Notes under the pieces: generated by a model
What the model was told of the DNA's origin: nothing
Databases searched by the model: none
Seen by the model: the letters and a program-made list of their open reading frames with translations, nothing else
Position numbers and translations under genes: made by a program
Part shown: positions 1-10,135 of the stretch, one piece after another
Layout: the number at the start of each line of letters is the position of its first letter
How positions within the stretch are numbered: position 1 is the first letter of the stretch
Source of the DNA: Triglochin maritima
Lineage: Eukaryota; Streptophyta; Magnoliopsida; Alismatales; Juncaginaceae
Direction of reading: 5' to 3'
Assembly (NCBI GenBank): GCA_963682175.1
Contig: OY821770.1
Location: 14,352,501-14,416,500, forward strand
Length of the DNA stretch: 64,000 bases

Positions 1-266
1 CAAAATATAGATTAAGGCCAAAAAGGCAACATGGATGACATAATATAAATCTTTTTTGACTGATTCTCTATACTCAACTCATAGAAACTAATCCAAAAGG
101 CCATTAGAATTAGGAAACTACTATTCGTCGCCGGAAAATTACTTAAATTGTCCCAATAATTACCATTTTGCCCTTCACAATTCAATTAATACTCATTTCG
201 TCCCGTGTCTGAAAACAAGGTTTTTGCCTCAGTTTTCCTCACATTCCCAGTACCAACACCACGAAA

Positions 267-1939
267 ATGTCTAACGAAGCGCCTGCATCTAGTGAGGTAA
301 GTGCGGTGGAATTTTTTTCCGTCTCGAGCTCTGTCTAAGCCGCCTCCCCAAGGACGGGGCGTCTGGCTGGGACACCTCCTCCTTGGCGGGGGCGGCTTAG
401 CCAGACGCTTTTTTATTTTTAGTTTATTTATTTTGTGTTATTTTAGATTATTTCAGGTTCCGTTGCAAGATTTTGGTGGTGATGAAGTAGATTACAGTGA
501 ACTTTTTGATAGTAAACAAGTATTTACAACAATCCAGAAAGCGTGTAAATGGACGAAACAAGTTGTCATCGGAGCCGGGTTTTTTTGGTAATATCATCCT
601 ACAAATCAAAAGCAGATAATCGGACGGATTGTTATCTGATGTGCGATCACAAAAATGAAATTTGTTCTCGTGATACGAATATTGCACTACGGAAGAACAC
701 GAAAAGAAAAGGTTGAGGTTGTCGTTGTTTGGTAAAGGTAGTCGAGCGACGGGATCGTAATGGATGTGTCGTTGTTTCTAAGAGTACTCATGGGTAGCAC
801 GACCACAGACTTGCGGTTTATACAAAGGGTCACCGACAGATCAGCGGTCTTAGTTCCAGGGCAAAGAAAATTGCTCGTGATATGACTGAGGCACAAACGA
901 GACCACGTAACATCTTGTTGACAGTAAAGGAGAAATTCCCGGAGGATAATCCTAATCAGAGACAGATTTATAACTTCATAGAGTACATGAGGAGGACAAA
1001 ATCTGAGAACAGGAATCCCGCTCAGCAGTTTTTTAGTCAGGCAGTGCAGTATAAGTACTTACATTGGATTATGGCAGATGAAGAAACTAATGTCCTCACT
1101 CACGCATTTTTGGCACATCCTACGTCAGTTCAGCTGTTGTGCACATACCCTTTCGTAATCTGCATGTATTCGACATATAAGACGAACAAGTATAAGATGT
1201 CTTTGTTTGAGATGGTTGGGGTTACTCTAATAAACATGAATTTCCTCGTCGGCTATGCAATTTTGAAGGATGAGACCGAGTCTAGTTACCGGTGGGTGTT
1301 GGAGAAGTTGCGAGATCTGTTATTGGATACTGTTAGCTCGACTGCAATAATAACGGACCGGGAGTTGGGTCTGATGCGACCAGTGACAGAGGTTTTTCCT
1401 GAGTCTGCTCATTTACTTTGCACCTAGCATATCAACAAAGACATGTACAACTACGCATACCACGTATTCGGCAAGGACAAATAGTTTGCAGAGAGTTTTA
1501 GGCGTGAAAAGTGGAGGAGAGTCAAGCTCTATGATTCACAGACGGATTATGATAAAGTAGTCTGTAATCTGAAAGATTCTTTCCAGTCCTGGCCAGTGCT
1601 CACAGAGTATCTGGAAGACACATTGTTAGTGCATAAAGAAAAATTTGTGTTGAATTGGATGAATAAAGTCCTTCATTTCGGCAACACTACGAAATGTAGG
1701 TGGAAAGTGCTCATTTGGCTCTGAAAGAGTGGATTACTACATCGACTGCAGCTCTGGACACTGTTTTCGACCGCATGAACTCGGCTATTGAAATGCAGTT
1801 GACAAATATTCAGAACTTTCTTGAAGATTCGAGACGTCGAAATTTGACAAACTATATAGGTCCTTTGTATCAGCATATAAATGGTCGAGTTTCGCATCAC
1901 TGCTTGTCATTATTGACTCAGGAGTTGAAGAGAATGTAG
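267..1939 (+). pseudogene. Decayed MULE transposase (FAR1/mudrA type)
   Basis: ATG at 267 opens a short first exon (267-296) ending at a GTAAGT donor; the intron runs to a TTTCAG acceptor at 456. The next part is FAR1-like, with a degraded segment containing RTDCYLMCDHKNE in a shifted frame near 615-660. The open stretch 882-1,427 is the MULE transposase domain (Pfam-type PF10551), recognisable by MYSTYKTNKYKMSLFEMVGV and an IITDRE segment. It stops at TAG (1,425-1,427) where the family has a Trp-His pair after Cys-Thr (CT-W-HI). Homology continues through further stops and a frame change, ending with a VESAHLALKEWI segment and a final stop at 1,939. It cannot encode a full transposase. It reads toward the second MULE1 gene. 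Confidence 0.8.
337..408 (+). repeat. Interleaved GC-rich inverted repeats in the first intron of the MULE1 transposase
   Basis: Within an AT-rich intron there are three complementary pairs: AAGCCGCC (337-344) with GGCGGCTT (391-398); CCAAGGA (348-354) with TCCTTGG (380-386); and GCGTCTGGCT (359-368) with AGCCAGACGC (399-408). The first two pairs nest. The third links their loop to sequence outside, a crossed, pseudoknot-like arrangement. Complementarity is seen directly; any RNA function is unknown. Confidence 0.65.
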
Positions 1940-1949
1940 GACTTAAGCA

Positions 1950-2098
1950 ATTAAGTTGACTCTTCTTCTGAGCTCGGACGTCTGCAGTGCACGAACTCGA
2001 ATCACCGGTCACAAACCGGCCTCCTTGACCCTTCCTAATGACCCACTCAGCCGAAGGACTACAATGTCTTCCCCATCCTCGACCATACTACTGTCTCG
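1950..2098 (-). pseudogene. 3' part of the second MULE1 gene, cut off by the CACTA insertion
   Basis: This minus-strand segment continues the reading frame found at 9,504-9,760 once the CACTA element and one TCG copy are removed. The junction reads ...EPQEVA then RQ and a TAG, after which the same frame stays open through a Ser/Cys-rich stretch into the 3' end of the transposase gene. I do not recognise the product. The frame continuity across a clean transposon excision supports this being one interrupted exon, with the TAG a later mutation. Confidence 0.5.
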
Positions 2099-2128
2099 CA
2101 CTAGTGCAGAATTGGCTTTACTCGTCGC

Positions 2129-2440
2129 CCAATAGACGTCGGCCGTTACAACGGCCGACGTCTATTGTGGAGAGGACAGCATAGACGTCGGCTGAAATGG
2201 AAGCCGACGTCTATGTGACACTATAGACATCGTCTGTAGGAATAACACATTTAACCGACGTCTATAGTGTATAGACGTCGACCTTTAGACGTCGGTGTTT
2301 TAGTACCTTGTGAAGCCGACGTCTATAGGGTATAGACGTCGGACTATATACGTCGGACGTAATGTAAGACCGACGTCTATAGTCTATCCACATAGACGTC
2401 GAGGTATAGACGTCGGTGTTATGGAACATCCGACGTATAT
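2129..2440. repeat. Left subterminal motif cluster of the CACTA element
   Basis: About fifteen copies of TAGACGTCGG or its complement CCGACGTCTA, some with one mismatch, occur in about 300 bp, often as facing pairs separated by 10-20 bp. In En/Spm such subterminal repeats bind the TNPA-type protein needed for transposition; that role is inferred here from position and density. Confidence 0.85.
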
Positions 2441-4331
2441 AGGTCTTAAAGAAATCGGACAGACGCATTTTCTTTCATTCTTTTCAGTCGAAACCCACCC
2501 AAACCCTAGCCGTCCCGCGACCGAACTCTCCTCCGCGACCATCCTCCGACCGATCCGCACCGTCTCCGGCACCGCAGCGAGCTCCCAAGCGCTCCTCCAC
2601 TTCTCCGGCCCTCTTCTCCTTCTTCCTCCGTCTCTCTCCACATGTAGGTTTTAAGTTCGTTTTTTCTTGTTTTAAGTTCGTCTTTCTCCACATATTCTCT
2701 CTAACTTAGCCTCCTCCGCATGTAGCTTCATCGTGTCATTTACAGCCGTCTCCTCCGCGACGTCTTCGGGAACCACAAAGAGCTCCTCCGGCAATACAAC
2801 TTTTCCCTCCTCTGGTTCGTGCTCAATTTTAGATTCTTAATTTAGGATTAGTTTAGACCAAGAATCCAACGCCAAATTAGGATTAGTGCAAATATTGGTT
2901 AGATAACGATTCAATGTGGATGTACACTCTTGACATGTAGACGTGATAAGCAACTTCTTCTCGGAGTTTTTTTGCATGTGTGTTATGTGTTGATATTTGA
3001 TAAACATATTCATTGGATTGATTTAGTTTGGATTGAGTTGGGTTGGTTGGATGATTTAACCAAACTTTGTTTTCATTGGATTGATTTGGTTTGGATTATG
3101 TTAAGAATTTGGTTTGGATTGAGTAGAGAAATACATAATGTGAATGTGATTAGATAACTAGATATTAGGATTTGAATAAAATTTAAGTGGATAACTAGAT
3201 GTGAATGTGATTAGATAACTAGATATTAGGATTTTCTTGTTGATTTCAGGATTTGAAGAATTTTACATATTAAATTTTAAGTGGAGGTTCTGCCAAAATT
3301 TCAATAAAATTTTATTCCCAATTATTATTAATAACATGATAGTTTGTGTTTAAAATGTTTTTCTGTCAATTCAAGTAATTAGTTTTAATACTTGATTTTA
3401 ATATTTTAAATGTTTATTGCCTTAATTTATTGAATTTTTAATATTATGATAATAACTCATTGCCCCCCTTAAACAACTTGGCCTTTAATAACCCAAAGCA
3501 AAAGATTAGACAATATTTGTTAAGTCATTCATCATATAGGATTTGCATGCATTGTATTTTCTATTATTTACGCTTTCTGTCGTAGATTGCTGGCGTAAGG
3601 TACGTACTATCTTTCACTCATCATTCATTAGAAAGCACGCATTAGTTAGTAGGACTTGCATTGTAACAAGAGTGAGGTGAGTGTTTGTTTGGTGTGTTGT
3701 TTGTTAGATTAAGGTATGAAAAACACTTAGGGGGCAGTCACCTATAGGAGATGAGGTGGGGGATTTCATCACCCTTTCCTTGGCCCAAAAACCACTTAAT
3801 AAAAGAGCCTTAATAAAATCAATTAGACGTTGGCCCCTAGGATTTTCGGACGCATTAAGGAGAGGAAACCGTTTAAGACCGTTATGGCCTGAATGTCGTT
3901 GCCCATCTAGTCTCCCTGAGATTTTAGGAACCTCCGGGTTCTTGATTTCCTATAGATTAGTGGTCCTCGATGTTTAAGACCCTTTCGGCCTGAACGTCGT
4001 TGCCCATCTAGTCTCCCTGAGATATTAGGGACCTCCGGGTTCTTGATTTCCTACAGACTAGTGGTCCTCGGTGGGACCTCGAAGTTAGGCGTCGTCTATT
4101 ACTAAGGACCTATAGTGGACTTTAGGTTTGTTTTGGCCTTGATTGTTTAGTTAGATTTCTAACCTTCCTTATTCCACGCTAGATTAAGGACTTCATCTCT
4201 TCTCCTCTGAGTCATTCTTTTCTCATCTTAATGTCTCCGAATCTTCTCATCTACGTACACATTCTTTTAAATTGAAATTTTATTTATGTTCTGCAATAAT
4301 AACTATCATTTTTGCCTCTGTTTAGATTGAA
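2441..4331. other. CACTA leader region with two local duplications
   Basis: Positions 2,470-2,830 are GC-rich and pyrimidine-rich with an AAACCCTAGCCG stretch typical of plant 5' leaders, so this is probably the transposase 5' UTR or a captured leader. A 35-bp segment at 3,137-3,174 recurs at 3,200-3,234. A segment of about 103 bp at 3,866-3,972 is directly repeated at 3,973-4,078 with a few differences, each copy containing GTCGTTGCCCATCTAGTCTC. I see no convincing coding sequence. Confidence 0.6.
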
Positions 4332-6935
4332 ATGGATCGAGAGTGGATAGTTTCAAACAGATTGAGTGATGAGTATGAGAACGGAGTGAATATGTTCTTA
4401 GAGGTTGCCAAAAAACATTCTAAGAAAATGAAAGACAGCGACATGGCGTATTGTCCGTGCAATAAGTGTCATAATATGTCAGTGTTGACTTTTCAGAAAA
4501 TGAAAGATCATTTGTTTGAGAAAGGTTTCGACCCAAATTACAGACGGTAGATATGGCACGGCGAAAATGAATCATGTAGTCGTTCCAAGAATGATGGAGA
4601 AGATGTTAGTGTGGAAGATCACTTAGAGGAAATGGTTCAGGATATGGCTGAAAAGTTTTCGTCCAACCCCGATTTACTTGGTAATTTGTTGAGTGACAAT
4701 GAGAAGCCGTTGTATAAGAATTGTACCAAATTCACTAGATTGTCAGCGGTGTTGAAGTTGTACAATTTAAAAGCTGGAAATGGTTGGTCCGATGTGAGTT
4801 TCACATCAATGTTGAAGTTAGTGAAAGAGATGCTTCCAGATGACAATGAGTTGCCAGATAGAACTTATGATGCAAAGAAAGTGTTGTGCCCTATGGGAAT
4901 GGAATATAGGAAGATACACGCATGCCCGAATGATTGTATATTGTATAGGGGTGAGTTTGAAAACTTACATTCCTGTCCCAGGTGTAATGTGTCAAGATAC
5001 AAAATGAAACGTAGTGGACCAAACCACAATGAAGAGGCTGATGAGATGAAAATCAAAGGACCTCCTGCTAAGATTTTGTGGTATCTTCCGATAATACAAA
5101 GGAGACCGTGGAACGACGGTTCGGGTTGCGGATGGTGATGGTGGGTTGTAAGGTTGCAGGGGCGGGTATAGATACGGATATGATGGTGAACTGGGGTTTA
5201 GAGGGGCGGTAGATAAGGAAGAGGACGAGAGCGGTGACACCAGCGAGAAGGAGGAGGAGCAAGAAGAAGTAAAAGAGACTGCGAGTTCGGGATTTGTATT
5301 GGTTGTCGTCGTCGTCGAAGGTGGATTTGGTAACACGAGGGGAGGAGGTGCCCTCGTCGGCCATGGTTAGTTTTGCGAGGAGGTGGTTTGAGTTTTGGAG
5401 TTGTGGTGAGGTTTTGAGGAGGGATAGAATGAGAAGAGAGAGAATGTGATAAGAGAGCTAATCGTCAGGAGTCGTTCGTAATGCGGGCAATGATATTTTG
5501 CACGATTAATGACTTTCCAGCTTATGGTAATCTGTCTGGATATTCAGTTAAAGGTCATAAAGCTTGTCCAATTTGCGAGGAAAATACATGTTCTTTGCAA
5601 CTAGTTAATGGTTCTAAGACTGTCTATCTCGGTCATCGGAGATTTTTGCCGAACTCTCATCCTTATCGTAGGTTGAAGAAAGCATTTAACAGAAAACAGG
5701 AGTTTCAGAATCCACCAGTTGAAATCAGCGTCGAAAAGGTGTATGAACGTGTAAGGAACATTGAATGTGAATTTGGAAAACCGTACAAACGAGCAAACGA
5801 CAAAAGTAGTTGGAAAAAAAGATCAATATTTTTTGATCTCCCTTACTGGAAAACTTTAGAAGTTAGACATTGTATTGATGTGATGCACGTAGAGAAAAAT
5901 GTTTGTGATAGTCTTGTTGGCACTCTGTTGAACATACATGGTAAAACCAAAGATGGATATAATGCAAGACTTGATCTTGTTGATATTGGTATACGAGCAA
6001 TGTTGGCACCAGAGAAGAAAGGAGATCGGAATTACTTACCTCCAGCTAGTTATACATTGTCTAGAAAGGAGAAAAGAATTCTCTGTCAGTGTTTGCACGA
6101 TGTAAGGGTTCCACAAGGTTATTCTTCAAATATCAGTAATCTTGTTGTTATGAAGGATTTGAAACTTGTGGGGATGAAGTCTCACGATTGTCATACTTTA
6201 ATGCAGCAGTTGTTACCTGTAGCACTGAGATCCATATTACCGAAAGATGTTAGACAAGCAATAATAAAGTTGTGTTCGTTTTTCAATAAGATTTGCAGTA
6301 AGGTGGTCGATCCTGTGCAGTTAGACAAGTTACAGAATGAAATTGTGGTCACATTATGTCAGTTGGAGATGTTCTTCCCCCCGGCTTTTTTCGACATTAT
6401 GATTCATCTTGTTATTCATTTGGTTAGAGAAGTTAAATTGTGCGGACCAGTTTTCTTAAGGTGGATGTATCCTTTCGAGCGTTATATGAAAGTGTTGAAA
6501 GGTTATTGCAAAAATCGTCAAAGACCAGATGCTAGTATTGTTGAAGGATACATAGCTGAGGAGGTTATCGAGTTTTGCACTGGATACCTAGCAAACACCA
6601 AAACTGTTGGACTTCCGAAGAATCGTCATGATAATCGTGTCGATGGTAAAGGGACACGGGGGATGAAAATGTTAAATCCAAATGGCGATGACTTAATGAC
6701 AGCATATTTTTATGTGTTGTGCAATTCGAATGAAGTTCAACCATACCTAAATGAACACATGAAGTTTCTAAAGGAAAGAAATCCTTTGTGGAGTGATCAA
6801 CAAGTAATTAATAGTCACAATAAGAATTTCATCTCTTGGTTCAAAAATCTAGCATACAAGCGTGATGTTTCTGAGACAATACAGTGGTTGGCTTACGGTC
6901 TGCATTCTGTTGTTATAAGTTACAGTGGTTGGCTT
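4332..6935 (+). pseudogene. CACTA transposase TNP2, broken
   Basis: ATG at 4,332 starts a transposase-associated domain (MDREWIVSNRLSDEY..., then a CPCNKCHN zinc-type motif). Its frame meets TAG at 4,548 where the family has Trp in a WIWHGE motif. TNP2 homology resumes at 4,611-5,100 and ends at KILWYLPIIQR. It starts again at 5,481 with MRAMIFCTINDFPAYG; roughly 150 residues of TNP2 core between these points are missing and replaced by a host-gene fragment. DUF4218 follows (LPVALRSILPKDVRQAI through FCTGYL, about 6,220-6,590), then a YVLCNSNEVQPYLNEH linker. Near 6,935 the DUF4216 region is truncated and joined to the second CACTA gene. No functional transposase is possible. Confidence 0.88.
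5108..5460 (-). pseudogene. Captured 5' fragment of an NDR1/HIN1-like (LEA_2/NHL) gene
   Basis: On the minus strand an ATG at 5,364 opens MADEGTSSPRVTKSTF followed by a hydrophobic membrane segment of about 20 residues ([20 protein letters not shown]), then YRPSKPQF and an ITIRNPNRR motif. This is the cytoplasmic tail, single membrane anchor, YRP motif and start of the LEA_2 domain of NDR1/HIN1-like proteins, membrane proteins linked to defence. Homology stops abruptly at about 5,108 inside the domain, and the frame then runs into TNP2 sequence. Upstream, 5,365-5,460 reads like a normal plant 5' UTR, rich in C and T. It lies antisense to the CACTA transposase and exactly fills the gap in TNP2. 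Identification rests on domain order; which family member is unclear. Confidence 0.75.
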
Positions 6936-8792
6936 CCGATGGTCGGAATGATATTCTACGCGAGGCCTTGGGAAACGACGAACACCCCGGTCGTGTGCGA
7001 GGGGTAGGGAGTAGAGTTGGACTTCGACAATATTTTGGGAAGACTCAACGGTCTACTTCGACGACTGGTCATACCAAATGCCAGCAGGAGATTGCAGATT
7101 TGAAGAAGTCTTTGCAGCTTCTTTCGGAGAGATTGGATCGTGCTTTGCCTACTTCTCCTACCCGTCGTAAGACCGGTTCTTCCACGGAGACTACTCCAGT
7201 TCCGCCAGTGTTCCACCATCATCGACATGATGATTTCGTGTCTCATTCTCGAGAATTGGCCCTCGTCGACGGTCCCTCGTTTGGAAAGTTCGTGGATGGA
7301 TCTAGATGTGCTTTATTTGTCGAAGACCCTGATCGAAGATTGGTGGGACACGGGAAAGTTTATAACATCTCCAGACACCACTTCACAGAGGTAGGAGAGG
7401 GAGAATTGAAGGTTGCAGTTGAGAGTTGCTTAGATCCTGGTGTTTTTGTGCCATTTCCGGAAGAAGAGATTGTTACTCTCGGCGATGCTATCGGTGGGTT
7501 CGTGCGTTGGCCTAGTTATTTAGTAGAGCTAAACGACAAACATGAGGTATAGTTTAACTTTGAAAGACTTTAAACTTCAATTTTGTTAACAATTGTATTT
7601 TAACGGTTCTATACATCTTTGTAAGGTGTCAAGCCCCCGGAGCAAAGGGTCAAACAACCAATCTCCGATCAACATTAATTCGCTTCCAAGTAGGTGCAAA
7701 ATGTTGTATCAATGTATGGTAGGTAGGGAGGCACAATCGTTAAGTACCTTGGAGTTGGAGGGGGATAAAGGGTTGCCTCCGGCTTTGTACGTCACCAAAG
7801 AGGATATCATGCAGTTCATGGCGGTGGATTCGTTGTGTATCATGATTATCGACGTGCAAGTGAAGTAAGTGTTCTTTTGTATACAATGAAAAGTATTGAA
7901 TAATTTTATCAAAACTGTAATAAATTATAATTTTTATACTTGTAGACATCTTTACGACGCCAGAAGGTCAATCTTTCCCGAGGATCAAGTATTTGGATTT
8001 ATCAGTCCATCTACATATATATACGGGAATGACGATAAATCGGATCAACTAGGGACATTCTTTAAAGAAGAAGACAAGAAATATTATCTGCTCCCTTATC
8101 ATGAGAGGTAAACTTTGTAATTCAAAGTGAAATTTTATTTTGTAATAAACTTCTAATTATATATATAACACAGGGCTCATTGGATGCTTGTCGTTGTATG
8201 CCCAACGACTAATTCGGCATATTGGTTTGATCCGTTGGGGTCGAATAAACCAAGGGACTCAATAAAGAAACTTCTAAATATGTAAGTTCGTTTAGTCGTG
8301 AATAAAGTAATTCGTGGATTTTTATTAGTATTATTGATTGATATTTTAACTTGTGCTACTCAGGGCAATTAAGGTTTACAGAGCTTTAGGTGGTAGGAGA
8401 ACAACCACAAAATCAGGAATAACATGGCATGGAATGAGAGTACGTTCTATCCCATTTTTGTTAATTAAGTTAGGAACAAATATTTAGCGAATTCCTATGT
8501 TTGTAGTACCGGAAGCAGGTTGGAAATACGGAATGCGGTTACTACGTGATGAGATACATGGAGGAAATCCTCGATGTGGCAACTCAAGACGTATGTCTAA
8601 CCGAGGTAATGTAGATCGTTATTCAATTGTATATTCAATTGTAGTTTCAATATTTAGTTATTAATATTCAACACACTTGTAATTTTTTGATAGGTTTTCC
8701 CAAAAAGTAGTGATCCATTCTCGCAACAAGAGCTCGATGAAACTCGCGACCGATGGGCTCGCTATTTCATCAGAAACATGCTGACGAACTAA
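6935..8792 (+). CDS. CACTA second gene: DUF8039-like segment and Ulp1-type cysteine protease
   Basis: The frame begins inside the fusion point with TNP2 (GRNDILREALGNDEHPGRVRG), so the original start is lost. The first exon (to 7,546) has a short coiled coil (QQEIADLKKSLQLLSERLD) and a DUF8039-like segment (SRCALFVEDPDRRLVGHGKV). Six more exons with GT..AG borders stay in frame: 7,626-7,864, 7,946-8,107, 8,174-8,281, 8,364-8,439, 8,507-8,605 and 8,694-8,792. Together they form a C48 protease. The catalytic His is in AHWMLVVV, the Asp in YWFDPLG, and the oxyanion Gln and nucleophile Cys in KQVGNTECGYYVM; all are kept. Ulp1 proteases cleave SUMO, but the substrate of the transposon version is unknown. 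It ends TAA at 8,790-8,792. The downstream exons look intact; the 5' end does not. Confidence 0.8.
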
Positions 8793-9147
8793 GAGGTTCT
8801 ACTGCCAATTGTATTTTTTGTAATTTAGTTAACAAGTGCACTTGTATTACAAACCTACACTCTATGCCTTAATATAATCGCCTTAATTTTAGAATGAATT
8901 AATTGCAAGTGTGTTGAATGTTAATTGTGGTTGTATTTTTGTGTTTGTGTTTGTGCATGTATGCTTGTGGATGTATGTGGATGTATGCTTGTGAATGTCA
9001 ATTGTATGGATGTATGTGGGATGTATATGGATGTATGTGGATGAAATTTATAGGTGAACGAATTTGGTGCAGTTGTATGTACACGACGACGATGACTAAA
9101 AACAATTTCGTCGGATCCTATTTATTTTTTTTTGTCCAGGTTTGGGA
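8793..9147. other. CACTA 3' untranslated region with GGATGTATGTGG repeats
   Basis: No coding sequence is seen. Positions 8,930-9,045 are a degenerate simple repeat built on TGTATGTGGATG, between the protease stop and the right motif cluster. Confidence 0.5.
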
Positions 9148-9490
9148 ATAGACGTCGGCTGTCTCTATAAGCCGACGTCTATTCCTCTGAAGAAAGGAAT
9201 AGACGTCGGCTTTCTATATAATCCGACGTCTATCCCTAAAGTATAGGCGTCGTATGTTAGTTAACCGACGTCTATCTCTAACGTATAGGCGTCGTATGTT
9301 TGTTAACCGACGTGTATACATTAAAGAATACACGTCGGAGTCTAATTAAAGTCGACGTATATCCGTTAGGTATAGACGTCGGCTATACTATGACCGACGT
9401 CTATGTATAGACGACGCACACATATACGTCGGATTGGGGTGTGCTCATATCCGACGTGTATAACCCCTTATATCCGACGTATATTCCCTT
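9148..9490. repeat. Right subterminal motif cluster of the CACTA element
   Basis: About sixteen copies of TAGACGTCGG-type motifs and complements, with variants such as TAGGCGTCGT and TACACGTCGG, mirror the cluster at the left end. Their presence at both ends supports element identity and probable transposase-accessory binding. Confidence 0.85.
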
Positions 9491-9965
9491 TTCTGTAGTA
9501 GTGTCGCCACCTCCTGCGGCTCCAAGTCATACCAACCCCCATCGTCACTCTCTTCGTGACTATCCACCTCATCTGAATCATTCTCGTCGTCGAAAGAATC
9601 CTCAGGTGTCTGACGACGACGTAAAATATTTTTCTCTCTCCTAACTGAAGCAGAAATACCCCGTCTACGTGGATGATGGGGACATGACTCATCTGCCAAA
9701 CTATGTACAACGCGTAAGGGAATTGATATCCTTTTTCCTCCACGATAACCATTAATTCAATTATAGAAATAAAATTTCGTTAATGGATTTACAAATTGAT
9801 CATGAAACTAATTATAATAATTAATCAATTTAACTAATTACTAAATTAATTTAACTAATTATTAACTTAACAATCAATTTATTTAGCAATTATCACAAAT
9901 TATAATCTATTTAAATAAAAAAATTCTGAAAAAAGGAAGGGGCGTCTGATGAAGCCGCCTGGGGA

Positions 9966-9979
9966 GGGGGGGGGGGACA

Positions 9980-10011
<32 letters not shown>
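9966..10011. repeat. Eleven G then thirty C homopolymer hairpin
   Basis: G at 9,966-9,976 is followed by ACATG and then C at 9,982-10,011, so the two runs can pair. Such tracts are often miscounted in assembly, so the lengths are uncertain. Confidence 0.7.
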
Positions 10012-10012
<1 letters not shown>

Positions 10013-10135
10013 TTGGGGCCGGGCGTTTCCGGGAGACGCCCGACCCAACGGGTGAGCGCCCGCGAGAGGTCCCCCGGGGGGAGGCGACTCCGACGGGCGC
10101 CCGCTAGTTGGGTCGGGCGTCTCCCGCGAACGGCC
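10012..10135. repeat. GC-rich inverted repeats in the right part of MULE1
   Basis: GTTGGGGCCGGGCGT at 10,012 is complementary to ACGCCCGACCCAAC ending near 10,050, and a further direct copy, GTTGGGTCGGGCGTCTCC, lies near 10,110. The block is far richer in G and C than its surroundings. It sits in the probable first intron of the minus-strand gene, as the left hairpin sits in intron 1 of the transposase gene. Confidence 0.6.

Larger units (their letters stand above)
2099..9503 (+). mobile_element. CACTA (En/Spm) transposon, 7,405 bp
   Basis: The left end begins CACTAGTGCAGAA. The right end, read as reverse complement, begins CACTACTACAGAA. Both are flanked by TCG (2,096-2,098 and 9,504-9,506), the 3-bp target duplication expected of CACTA elements. 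Clustered TAGACGTCGG-type motifs in both orientations lie just inside each end, and the interior holds the standard gene set: a transposase-associated domain, TNP2, DUF4218, a DUF8039-like segment and a C-terminal Ulp1-type protease. The transposase is broken by stops, by a captured host-gene fragment and by an internal deletion that fuses it to the second gene, so the copy is non-autonomous. It sits in the coding region of the second MULE1 gene. Confidence 0.95.

Noticed and set aside
2310..2654. Open frames over the left CACTA end on both strands
   Set aside because: They translate the subterminal motif cluster and a GC-rich leader; codon patterns reflect repeats.
8918..9151. Cys/Met/Tyr-rich open frame
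   Set aside because: It translates the TGTATGTGGATG simple repeat in the CACTA 3' region.
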